23,132 nt of DNA. It comes from a virus. Position numbers and translations under genes: made by a program. Below are positions 7,876 to 15,348 of the stretch, piece by piece. A model generated the notes under the pieces. That model searched no databases. It saw nothing but the letters and a program-made list of their open reading frames with translations, and had not been told where the DNA came from. The stretch covers positions 1 through 23,132 of IMG/VR virus record IMGVR_UViG_3300028394_000324, one strand, 5' to 3'. Position 1 is the stretch's first letter, and each line of letters opens with the position of its first letter.

Positions 7876-10388
7876 TGGCAACAACGCCAAACACCAACAT
7901 TAACATTCCGTATTCGGCGTTTCTTGACCCGACTACGGGACGGCCTTCACAGGCTTGGTTGCTTTGGTTAATGAGTCCGTCATTCATAAACGTAACACTT
8001 GGTAGTGCTTTGCCGGTCACATCTGGCGGAACGGGTTTAACGTCTATTCCAACAAATGGGCAATTGTTGATTGGTAACGGAACGGGATATACCCTTAACA
8101 CACTAGGTTATGGCGCGGGAATATTGGTCACTAATGGTTCGGGAACAATTACGGTTGCCAATACCGGCGTTTTGTCTAACCTTGCGGGGTCGGGAATTTC
8201 CGTATCAAGCGCAACAGGTAATGTCACCATTGGCAATACGGGCGTTTTATCTATCGTTGCCGGTTCTGGCATATCGGCATCTAGCCCAACGGGTAATGTA
8301 ACGCTTGCAAATACGGGCGTTTTAAGCTGGTCTGGCGGCACTACGGGGCTTACCCCCGCAACGGCTACCACGGGCGCGGTAACGCTTGCAGGAACGCTTG
8401 CAATTGCTAATGGCGGGACTAACGGCACGGCAACCCCTACGGCTTATGGCGTTGCTTATGGTACGGGTACGGCTTATGCATTTACGGCGGCGGGGTCGGC
8501 TAAACAAGTATTAATTGCAAATACAAGCGCCGCGCCTACCTGGTCAACCTTGACAAGCGGCACATCTATTCTTTATGGTGATGGGTCGGGCGGGTTTAGC
8601 AATGTAACCATAGGTTCGGGCGTTAGCTTTGTTGGTGGAACTTTATCGGCTACGGGTTCGGGCGGCACGGTTACATCTGTCACCGGCACAAGCCCCGTTG
8701 TATCTAGTGGCGGCATAACCCCCGCGATTAGCTTGGCAACGGCTTACGGTGATACCTTAAATCCTTACGCATCTAAGACCGCAAATACTATTTTGGCTGC
8801 CCCTAGCGGAAGCGCTGGCGTACCTACATTCCGTGCATTAACGACAACCGACATACCATCGTTGTCTTACGTTACTTCCGTGGCATTGGCGTTACCTTCA
8901 ATAATGACGGTATCCGGTTCTCCGGTCACTTCAAGCGGTACGCTTACGGGTACTCTGACCACACAAGCCGTTAACTCCATTTTTGCTGGGCCAGCGTCAG
9001 GGGCTGCGGCTACCCCAACTTTCCGCGCTTTAACAACGGCTGACATTCCTGCGCTGGCGTATGGTTCAGTTACAAGCGTCAGTTTTACAGGTGGCATAGT
9101 GTCCGTGGCTACGCCAACTAGTACGCCAGCATTGACAGTAGCGGGAACTAGTGGCGGGGTTCCTTACTTTTCTAGCGGCACAACCTGGGCATCTTCGGCG
9201 GCGCTTGCCGCAAATGCTATTGTTCTTGGCGGGGGTGCTGGCGTTGCTCCAGCAACCACAACAACAGGTACAGGCGTTGTAACGGCGTTGGGGGTCAACA
9301 CAGGTACGGCGGGTGCATTTGTCGTTAATGGCGGCGCGTTAGGTACACCTAGCAGCGGCACGGCTACCAACCTAACGGGCCTACCACTTTCAACAGGTGT
9401 TACAGGGACTTTGCCGGTGGCTAACGGCGGCACTGGCACTGCAACGGCATTTACGGCTGGCTCTGTAATATTTGCCGGAGCGTCGGGCGTGTATTCGCAA
9501 AATAACGCCTCTTTCTTTTGGGACAATACCAACGCAAGATTGGGAATTGGGTCGGCATCCCCATTCGTAAAACTATATGTTAACGCAAACCTTACAGCGG
9601 GGACTTCCAATAGTATTCGTTTATTAGATGACGGTGCGGCGGCTACTAGCACATCAAATAATAGTTATGGCTATGGGTTTAATGCTTCTACTGGAGAGTT
9701 ATCATCTACTGCGGGTAATGGCGGCTTTCATAGTTGGTATACAGCTAATACAGAAAAAGTCCGTATCTCGTCCGGCGGTAGCTTGCTGGTGGGGACTTCA
9801 GCACAGATTCGTAGTGGTGTGCTATCCGTAAGTGGCATTATTAGCACAAACAACAACATAAATTGGGGGCCAGCAGGAAACGGAGAAATCTTTTCTGACG
9901 TAAATTGGGGTTGTATTTTTAAAGCTGACAGAGCGTCCCCAGCGGTAGCAGATTTTTTATGGCTTAATTCTGCTGGCACAGAACGTATGCGTATTAACAC
10001 CAGCGGCATCGTTTCTATGTCAGCTTATGGTGCTGGTGCAGCGACATTTTCAGCCACTGGTGTTATATCTTCCGTTTCTGATGAAACATGGAAAATTAAA
10101 GATGGTGTTCCAATTGACCCCGATTCCATGCTTAAAAAGTTGGAACCAGGATATTGGTATTACAACAACGAGAAAAAAGAAATCTTTGGGACAGCTAGAG
10201 AACTAGGCTTTTACGCTCAAAACGTAAACGCTGCTATTGGCCCAGAGGCAGCGCCAACTCCAGAAGAAGGCAAGCCGTGGGGCTACTATGACCGTTCTGT
10301 TTTGGCGGTAACCGTTATGTCTTTGCAAAAAGCACTTGCGACTATTGAATCATTAACCGCCCGAATCACTGCATTGGAGACATCATGA
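7875..10388 (+). CDS. Tail fibre with C-terminal self-cleaving chaperone domain (peptidase S74)
   Basis: 837 residues. A short N-terminal anchor (residues 1-45, NIPYSAFLDPTTGRPSQAWL) is followed by a long Gly/Thr/Ala/Ser-rich shaft with internal repeats: three copies of a 21-23-residue unit ending NTGVLS at about 81-151, and two copies of a segment containing TFRALTT.DIP. A more complex region at about 500-730 (DNTNARLGIGS) leads to the intramolecular chaperone domain. That domain starts at Ser735 in SDETWK, with Lys740 five residues on, the spacing of the Ser-Lys cleavage dyad known from endosialidase-type fibres. The end is a helical coiled coil (SLQKALATIESLTARITALE). The domain assists trimerisation and then cuts itself off. 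The gene takes the place of the P22 needle gene. Confidence 0.88.
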   Translation: MATTPNTNINIPYSAFLDPTTGRPSQAWLLWLMSPSFINVTLGSALPVTSGGTGLTSIPTNGQLLIGNGTGYTLNTLGYGAGILVTNGSGTITVANTGVLSNLAGSGISVSSATGNVTIGNTGVLSIVAGSGISASSPTGNVTLANTGVLSWSGGTTGLTPATATTGAVTLAGTLAIANGGTNGTATPTAYGVAYGTGTAYAFTAAGSAKQVLIANTSAAPTWSTLTSGTSILYGDGSGGFSNVTIGSGVSFVGGTLSATGSGGTVTSVTGTSPVVSSGGITPAISLATAYGDTLNPYASKTANTILAAPSGSAGVPTFRALTTTDIPSLSYVTSVALALPSIMTVSGSPVTSSGTLTGTLTTQAVNSIFAGPASGAAATPTFRALTTADIPALAYGSVTSVSFTGGIVSVATPTSTPALTVAGTSGGVPYFSSGTTWASSAALAANAIVLGGGAGVAPATTTTGTGVVTALGVNTGTAGAFVVNGGALGTPSSGTATNLTGLPLSTGVTGTLPVANGGTGTATAFTAGSVIFAGASGVYSQNNASFFWDNTNARLGIGSASPFVKLYVNANLTAGTSNSIRLLDDGAAATSTSNNSYGYGFNASTGELSSTAGNGGFHSWYTANTEKVRISSGGSLLVGTSAQIRSGVLSVSGIISTNNNINWGPAGNGEIFSDVNWGCIFKADRASPAVADFLWLNSAGTERMRINTSGIVSMSAYGAGAATFSATGVISSVSDETWKIKDGVPIDPDSMLKKLEPGYWYYNNEKKEIFGTARELGFYAQNVNAAIGPEAAPTPEEGKPWGYYDRSVLAVTVMSLQKALATIESLTARITALETS
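8115..8327 (+). repeat. Three degenerate tandem repeats in the fibre shaft
   Basis: At the protein level, residues 81-101, 104-126 and 129-151 share the pattern AGsGIsvss.tGNvTiaNTGVLS. The second and third units differ at only a few positions. At the DNA level the copies are diverged by synonymous changes, so the duplication is old or selected at protein level. Such repeats lengthen the fibre and can vary in number between strains. Confidence 0.6.
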
Positions 10389-10672
10389 CAGTCACTTGGG
10401 CAATCCCACAACTTGACCGCCAAACTTCCGATGGCTTAGTCACCACTGCACATTGGCGTGTAGATGTTGTTGACGGTGAACACTCTGCTGGCGCTTACGG
10501 CACAGTAGGCTTTAAGCGTGGTAACACGTTTGTGCCTTACGATTCTTTAACTGAGGCTCAAGTCATTGCTTGGGTTAAAAACAAGTTAGAAGTGGCTGAA
10601 ATTGAGAAAAGCCTTGCCGCACAAATTGAGGCAAAGAAAGCACCAACATCAACAACAGGAGTGCCTTGGTAA
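10385..10672 (+). CDS. Small fibre-associated protein of unknown function (possibly DUF7936 family)
   Basis: 95 residues, starting within the fibre stop codon (ATGA overlap at 10385), so its translation is probably coupled to the fibre. The sequence starts TVTWAIPQLDRQTSDGLV, continues through TAHWRVDVVDGEHSAGAYG, and ends in a helix and a short tail GVPW. I recall this layout from a widespread small phage protein family found next to tail fibre genes, perhaps the one catalogued as DUF7936; the name should be checked. The first 65 residues look like a compact beta domain and the rest an amphipathic helix. A fibre chaperone or minor tail role would fit the position. Confidence 0.75.
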   Translation: MTVTWAIPQLDRQTSDGLVTTAHWRVDVVDGEHSAGAYGTVGFKRGNTFVPYDSLTEAQVIAWVKNKLEVAEIEKSLAAQIEAKKAPTSTTGVPW

Positions 10673-10693
10673 ATTGCCGATTACGGCGATAAT
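10666..10693 (+). promoter_or_regulatory. Candidate sigma70-like promoter for the tailspike gene
   Basis: TTGGTA (four of six to TTGACA) at 10666-10671 is followed after 16 bases by GATAAT (five of six to TATAAT) at 10688-10693, 39 bases before the tailspike ATG. The same spot holds a small GCCG-ATTA-CGGC hairpin between the two boxes. The gap of 60 bases is one of the larger ones in the rightward set. Chance occurrence is quite possible. Confidence 0.28.
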
Positions 10694-10732
10694 AGGCAAA
10701 AGTACGCAACACACCCGTAACGAAAGACACCC

Positions 10733-12058
10733 ATGGCAACTTTAATTCCAAAATTTGACGTAAAGAACGGCGGGGCAACGCCCGCTGGTGCGATCAACAG
10801 GCCGCTTAACGAAAAACTTTCAGATGTTATTTCTGTTAAAGATTTTGGCGCAAAAGGTGACGGGTCAACAAATGACCAGCCAGCAATTCAAGCGGCTATC
10901 GCATACGCACAAACATTTTCTGTTAAAACCATATTTTTTCCTATTGGAAATTATTACGTAACTTCAGGGCTTGTGTTTACGTCTACTGTGGGGATTGATT
11001 GTGCAAGCGGCACTTTTATTACAGCTTCCGCAAATACATTTACAGTTGTAACTTTAGCGCCTGTAAATTATGCAAACACCATATTAAATATACCGTCTAT
11101 TGTTGGTGGCTCTATTGGTTTGTATATCTATGGAACTTCGTTAGCACAAATATTTATAGCAAATATTGCTAACTCTACAAATGCTTTGGTTTTAGCTGTT
11201 GACAACACAAATAAAGTTTGCGCCGACAACACTATTAATTTCACCGCCATCAATGGAAATGCTGAAGCGGCTATTAAGTTTGCGTATAACGCTACAACTA
11301 CTAGCGGTGTGTTAATGCAAGGAAACCAAATCAAAGGTAATTTTATTACTTCGTCAAAATATAGCGTTTATTTTTATGATGTAAACAATGGGAGCCTTGG
11401 CGCTAATCTTGCTTGGGATGATACTTGCGTCGATGTATTTGCAATTGACCCCGCAAATTTAGCTGGTTCAATTGGTTTTTATGCAAACTCAACTTTCCCC
11501 GCAGGAAGAACCTTTTTGTATGCAAAAGGTTTTTTTGACGCAATGGATGATGCGTATATTAAAGGCGCTTGTAGTAATAACCCAATATTTGTTATTTCTA
11601 ATTCAGGGCAATGGGATTACACAAAATTTAAGCAAACAGGTGCGGCAAGAATTATTAACGCATCAAGTAAACAAGGTAATTTGCCTGGCGTTAACCCTAT
11701 CCCAACAATGACAACAACGTATAACACGTTAGCTACGTTTAATAGCGGCGTGCCGTTGCAGTCAAATCGGACTATTTTGCAATTTACCATTGTCACACCT
11801 TTGGTATCGGGGGATGGATTGGGGTTTTATTTTTACCATATGCTAATGTCGCAATATAAACCCAAAGTAACCGCAGAGCCACTTTGGGAAGTGCCAATGT
11901 ATGTTCAAGCGTGCTGCGAAGCCAGCACCCCAGGGTTGCCTGGCCCTGGTAGTGCTAACCCGTATCCATTTCAAGGCATTTTGGTAGTGCGGGCAACTGG
12001 CGCTGTTGCCGCAGGAACATACCAAATTGCTATCACCGTTGAAGATGTAACTCAATAA
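10733..12058 (+). CDS. Tailspike with pectate-lyase-type beta-helix
   Basis: 441 residues. The N-terminal part (about residues 32-57, VISVKDFGAKGDGSTNDQ followed by PAIQAAI) is the standard opening of the Pectate_lyase_3 family, in which the chain enters a right-handed parallel beta-helix. Residues about 60-310 are strand-rich with many Asn, Ile and Thr, as expected for beta-helix rungs. The C-terminal 120 residues differ in style (LLSGDGLGFYFYH-like strands, paired Cys-Cys, a Pro/Gly stretch) and may be a separate trimerisation or binding domain. Such spikes bind and often cut capsular or O-antigen polysaccharide. Catalytic residues cannot be assigned by eye. There is no long N-terminal anchor, so attachment may need a partner. 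The ribosome binding site (GAAAGA) is weak. Confidence 0.85.
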   Translation: MATLIPKFDVKNGGATPAGAINRPLNEKLSDVISVKDFGAKGDGSTNDQPAIQAAIAYAQTFSVKTIFFPIGNYYVTSGLVFTSTVGIDCASGTFITASANTFTVVTLAPVNYANTILNIPSIVGGSIGLYIYGTSLAQIFIANIANSTNALVLAVDNTNKVCADNTINFTAINGNAEAAIKFAYNATTTSGVLMQGNQIKGNFITSSKYSVYFYDVNNGSLGANLAWDDTCVDVFAIDPANLAGSIGFYANSTFPAGRTFLYAKGFFDAMDDAYIKGACSNNPIFVISNSGQWDYTKFKQTGAARIINASSKQGNLPGVNPIPTMTTTYNTLATFNSGVPLQSNRTILQFTIVTPLVSGDGLGFYFYHMLMSQYKPKVTAEPLWEVPMYVQACCEASTPGLPGPGSANPYPFQGILVVRATGAVAAGTYQIAITVEDVTQ

Positions 12059-12068
12059 AGGAAAAATC

Positions 12069-12179
12069 ATGTCAGACCAACCACCATTACAAGCGCCGAT
12101 GACGCCCGAACAAGTTGCGGCGCAGCGCAAACCTTTGCATGACTTACTTAAGCAAAAAACAAGTGAAGTAGGGGGCTAA
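12069..12179 (+). CDS. 36-residue ORF between tailspike and anchor genes, unknown
   Basis: The reading frame MSDQPPLQAPMTPEQVAAQR... ends in a TAA two bases before the next start. It follows the tailspike stop by ten bases and has an AAAGGAAAA ribosome binding site at good spacing. The protein is Pro/Gln-rich at the start, then an amphipathic helix with charged residues. It has no known family that I can name. The tight packing and good initiation signals support a real gene despite the short length. Confidence 0.6.
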   Translation: MSDQPPLQAPMTPEQVAAQRKPLHDLLKQKTSEVGG

Positions 12180-12180
12180 T

Positions 12181-12687
12181 ATGGCTGTCAATCTTTCGCC
12201 CGTTGGCGGTGCTGCCGCGCAATTTTTTGACAACAATGGTCAAGTGTTGACTGGCGGCAAACTTTACACATATGCTGCCGGTACTTCAACCCCAGCAGCT
12301 ACTTACACTACTAATGCGGGAAATATTGCACATACAAATCCAATCATATTAAATTCCGCAGGGCGTGTGCCTACAAGTGGCGAAATTTGGTTAACTTCAG
12401 GAATTAATTTTAAATTTATACTGCAAGATCAAAATGGAAATCAAATTTTATCTGTTGATAATCTTACGGGCCTTGCTACTTCTGGTCAAGCCGGTAATGT
12501 AACTGCAACCCAAGGGCAAACCGTTGTAACGGTTCCGTTCACATACTTAGTCGGCCAAAATTCGTTAAGGGTTTTTGTCAATGGAAGCAAACAAATTGTT
12601 ACTACAAACTACACCGAGACTTCGACTACCAGCATTACGTTTACTGGCGGGTTAAATGTAGGTGATTTAGTTGAATTTGTTCAATAA
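12181..12687 (+). CDS. Stand-alone tailspike anchor-like protein
   Basis: 168 residues. Residues 1-97 run through AAAQFFDNNGQVLTGGKLYT, TPAATYTTNAGNIAHTNPII and then LNSAGRVP, followed by IWLTSGINFKFILQDQNGN. This is the widespread head-binding or anchoring module seen at the N-terminus of many tailspikes and fibres. Residues 104-168 form a second small beta module (VTATQGQTVVTVPF ... LRVFVNGSKQIVTTNYT). No receptor-binding or catalytic part follows. It could be a free adaptor bringing another spike to the tail, or a spike that lost its distal domain. ATG at 12181 lies two bases after the previous stop. Confidence 0.8.
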   Translation: MAVNLSPVGGAAAQFFDNNGQVLTGGKLYTYAAGTSTPAATYTTNAGNIAHTNPIILNSAGRVPTSGEIWLTSGINFKFILQDQNGNQILSVDNLTGLATSGQAGNVTATQGQTVVTVPFTYLVGQNSLRVFVNGSKQIVTTNYTETSTTSITFTGGLNVGDLVEFVQ

Positions 12688-12698
12688 TGTTTTATTAA
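12671..12698 (+). promoter_or_regulatory. Weak promoter candidate before the cupin gene
   Basis: TTGAAT at 12671-12676 and TATTAA at 12693-12698 are spaced by 16 bases in the very AT-rich junction before the cupin gene. Each matches four of six consensus bases. The -35 part is inside the end of the preceding gene. This is offered only because the cupin gene has no visible Shine-Dalgarno site and a different character from its neighbours. Confidence 0.18.
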
Positions 12699-12718
12699 AT
12701 ATTTAAAAAAAATAAATT

Positions 12719-13081
12719 GTGAACCACGCCGAAATATTTAAAGCCCATGAAGGGCAATTTGATGCCGATTTAGGTACAGAGCATCATTTTTCAGATGGTC
12801 TTTATGCCAAGCGGATGCGTATTCCCGCAGGATTTGTAGCGGGAACCCATGTTCACAATTACAGTCATTTAAGCATTCTTGCTAAAGGACGGGTCATTGT
12901 GCGGACGGATGATGGTGCAAAAGAATACACCGCACCGGCTTGTTTGGAAATAAAATCGGGCATTCTTCATACGATTGAAGCCTTGGAAAACTGTGAATGG
13001 TTTTGCATTCATGCAACTGAAGAAACCGATGCAACCAAAATTGACGAAGTTTTGATTCGAAAGGAAACATCATGCCAATAG
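12719..13081 (+). CDS. Cupin-fold protein with a four-histidine metal site
   Basis: 120 residues, a single cupin domain. Motif 1 is visible as GTHVHNYSHLSILAKGRV (residues 42-59): His44, His46 and, at the usual Glu position, His50, followed after six residues by Gly57. Motif 2 is in the region KSGILHTIEALENCEW, with His84 as fourth ligand. This gives a four-His site rather than the common three-His-one-Glu. Cupins can be dioxygenases, isomerases or sugar binders; nothing fixes the substrate. GTG at 12719 is the only upstream start in frame, because a stop lies two codons before it, and it has no Shine-Dalgarno site, only an A-rich leader. It overlaps the next gene by ten bases. Confidence 0.82.
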   Translation: MNHAEIFKAHEGQFDADLGTEHHFSDGLYAKRMRIPAGFVAGTHVHNYSHLSILAKGRVIVRTDDGAKEYTAPACLEIKSGILHTIEALENCEWFCIHATEETDATKIDEVLIRKETSCQ

Positions 13082-13776
13082 CATGGGCTTTAGGCGGTAG
13101 CGCATTATTGGGCTTCTTAGGTTCGCAAAACCAAGCTAGTGCGGCAAGGTCTGCCGCCGATTTGCAAGCGCAAGCGGCACAAAGGGCGCAAGACCAGCAA
13201 ATGCAGATGTTTACCACGTTGAACGAACAGCAAAAGCCGTATCGTGAAGCTGGCTACAGCGCATTAGGAAAAATTGGGGAAATGCTTCCGCAGTTTACCC
13301 GTATGCCTACGGAACAAGATTTGTTGTCTATTCCTGGCATTAAATTTGGACTTGAACAAGGGCTTGGTGCTACAAGTCAGGGAATGAATGTTTCTAGTCC
13401 AGGCTCCAACGTTGACATGGCTCGAACAAAGTTTGCAACCGATTACGGTATCAGCACGGCTTTACCGGCTTATCGTAATATGCAAACCGACATTTACAAC
13501 CGTTTATCAAGTCTTGCCGGTATAGGTCAAACCGCACAAGGTTCGGCACAAGCGTTAGGAAGTCAAACCGCCGCAAACATTGGGCAACTTGGCATTGGTG
13601 GTGCAAGCGCACTTGGCGCGGGGCAAATTAATGCGGCTAACGCAATGGCTGGTGGTGCTGGAAACATTGGCAATGCTGGATTTTTGTATTCAATGTTAAA
13701 TAAACCTTTAGCAACGGCAACGGCAACACCAACTACTAATAATCCGTATGTTTATGGGCAATCTAATGTTACTTAA
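13072..13776 (+). CDS. Putative DNA ejection protein, P22 gp7-like in size and position
   Basis: 234 residues (P22 gp7 has 229). Residues 1-20 (MPIAWALGGSALLGFLGSQN) are hydrophobic and glycine-rich. They are followed by a helix rich in Ala and Gln (about 20-60), a central Pro-containing part, and a Gly/Ala/Asn-rich C-terminus (about 155-205). Small Ala/Gly-rich proteins of this form, first of a set of three in increasing size, are typical virion DNA-transfer proteins that leave the capsid before the genome. The call is from layout and composition, not from a recognised motif. The start overlaps the cupin gene and has GAAACATC before the ATG. Confidence 0.7.
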   Translation: MPIAWALGGSALLGFLGSQNQASAARSAADLQAQAAQRAQDQQMQMFTTLNEQQKPYREAGYSALGKIGEMLPQFTRMPTEQDLLSIPGIKFGLEQGLGATSQGMNVSSPGSNVDMARTKFATDYGISTALPAYRNMQTDIYNRLSSLAGIGQTAQGSAQALGSQTAANIGQLGIGGASALGAGQINAANAMAGGAGNIGNAGFLYSMLNKPLATATATPTTNNPYVYGQSNVT

Positions 13777-13785
13777 AGGTTGAAT

Positions 13786-15348
13786 ATGGCTGATTTTTCT
13801 TTTCCCCAATTACCAGCAGTAACACCGCCCCCGCAAACTTCACTTGCGGACATGATGGGCATTGCCCGTGGAGCGCAAGCCTATCAGCAAGCCGAACAAA
13901 TAAATCCTTTGGAATTGCAAGCTAAAGAATTGGCGCTTAGACAAGCACAACAAATTAATCCTTTGGCTTTGGAACAACAACAATCCGCAACGCAAACCGC
14001 CCAACAAGCCGCCGCGACCGGCGGCATTAATTTAAACATATTAAAACAAAAAGATTTAGAACGCCAAAATTTGCAAACGTTTTTTTCAGACCCTGGAAAT
14101 TTTCAAACCGATGGTCGCATAGACATTAACAAAATCAATAAAGTTGTTCCTACGCTTGCGCCTTTAACCGGTTCCGATTACGTTAAAAATCTTAGCGATT
14201 TAAGCACGGCACAAACGGCAGCGGAAAAAGCATCAATGGGTTTGACGCAAGACGACCGCCAATTGGTTTCTTCCGCGCTTGGCATTGTTGGTCGCGCTGG
14301 TGTTCAAGACCCGCAAATCGTTATTAATGAAATGCGGATGCTAGTTGACCAAAATCCTAACAACAAACATTTAAAAAGTTTGGTTGAAAATGCTTATGTA
14401 CCTATTTTTTCTAAGATGCAGCCAGGTGCGAACGTTGCGGATGCATCGATTAAAGCTAGTCAATCTATTTTGACACCAGTACAACAACAAACAACATTTG
14501 CTCCAACTACCGCCGTTACAACGGAAAACCGTGTAGTTACTACAACGCCTTCTGTTGGTGCTGGTGCGCCAAGTGTTTCTATCTCTACCGCTGGCGGTTT
14601 GCAAGGTGGTGCGCCTAGTGCTAATGCGCCCGTTCCTGCCGGTACGGAAGTCGCTCCTGGTATGCGTGTTCCTTATCCCGTGCGTAGTGCGGCGCAACCT
14701 TTTATTGCCGAACCAACGGAAGCTAAAGACCAAGCTGCCGGTGCGGAATACCGAAACAACCTTGTCAATGGTCAAATGGGTTTATCACAAGCTAAACGAA
14801 ATGTTCAAGAAGTAATGGATACAGCTAACAAAATCGGAAGCGATTTGTATTTTGCTAAAGGCGGTATACCTGGTCAAATTGAACAAAAAATTCGCATGGC
14901 TATTGGAAGTGAACAATACGATATGCTTGCTAAAGACTTGGCAAACATGGCTATTACCAATTCCAAAGCAATGGGTTCGGTTGGTGGCACGGTTGCCGGT
15001 TTAGATATGGCTGCGGTAGCTAACGGAACAATTAAAGTGCCGCCTGATGTTTTGACAAAAATTGCCCGCAGGGTTCAAGCCGATCAAACCAACCTTGATA
15101 TGCAAGCCAATGGTGCACAACAATTTGCCCAAAAGTTTGGCGACAACAACATGAAGGCTTATCAACAAGCCTGGAACGCCAACGCCGATAGCAAGATTTT
15201 TGAAGCCATGAACATTACACGGGACGTAACCGACCCCGCTAGACTAAAAACGGAATTAAACAAGTTATTTCCTAATCCTAATGACTATCAAGACTTTCTA
15301 AAGAAATATCGGAACATTAAAAAATTATCCGAAACAGGGAGTTTGTAA
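13786..15348 (+). CDS. Putative DNA ejection protein, P22 gp20-like in size and position
   Basis: 520 residues from ATG at 13786, chosen over an in-frame TTG two codons earlier because AAAGG (13775-13779) is correctly spaced for the ATG. P22 gp20 has 471 residues. Residues about 25-95 are a Gln/Ala-rich helical segment with two copies of a QINPL.L motif. A Thr/Pro/Val/Ala-rich low-complexity linker spans about 232-300. The last 200 residues are helical and charged. No enzymatic motif was seen. Second of three ejection candidates; it abuts the third (stop TAA then ATG directly). Confidence 0.7.
   Translation: MADFSFPQLPAVTPPPQTSLADMMGIARGAQAYQQAEQINPLELQAKELALRQAQQINPLALEQQQSATQTAQQAAATGGINLNILKQKDLERQNLQTFFSDPGNFQTDGRIDINKINKVVPTLAPLTGSDYVKNLSDLSTAQTAAEKASMGLTQDDRQLVSSALGIVGRAGVQDPQIVINEMRMLVDQNPNNKHLKSLVENAYVPIFSKMQPGANVADASIKASQSILTPVQQQTTFAPTTAVTTENRVVTTTPSVGAGAPSVSISTAGGLQGGAPSANAPVPAGTEVAPGMRVPYPVRSAAQPFIAEPTEAKDQAAGAEYRNNLVNGQMGLSQAKRNVQEVMDTANKIGSDLYFAKGGIPGQIEQKIRMAIGSEQYDMLAKDLANMAITNSKAMGSVGGTVAGLDMAAVANGTIKVPPDVLTKIARRVQADQTNLDMQANGAQQFAQKFGDNNMKAYQQAWNANADSKIFEAMNITRDVTDPARLKTELNKLFPNPNDYQDFLKKYRNIKKLSETGSL

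Noticed and set aside
9164-9652. 162-codon open frame antisense to the fibre gene
   Set aside because: The translation is almost only Ala, Pro, Val and Thr, a mirror of the Gly/Thr/Ala-rich fibre repeats.
7875-10388. Diversity-generating retroelement acting on the fibre
   Set aside because: No reverse transcriptase gene and no template/variable repeat pair with adenine-specific differences were seen in the window.
10674-10700. TTGCC...GGCAA and GCCG-ATTA-CGGC inverted repeats as a terminator
   Set aside because: Short stems and no U-tract follow; treated only as context of a possible promoter.
13780-13788. TTG at 13780 as start of the second ejection protein
   Set aside because: The ATG two codons later has AAAGG at proper spacing; the TTG would place it too close.
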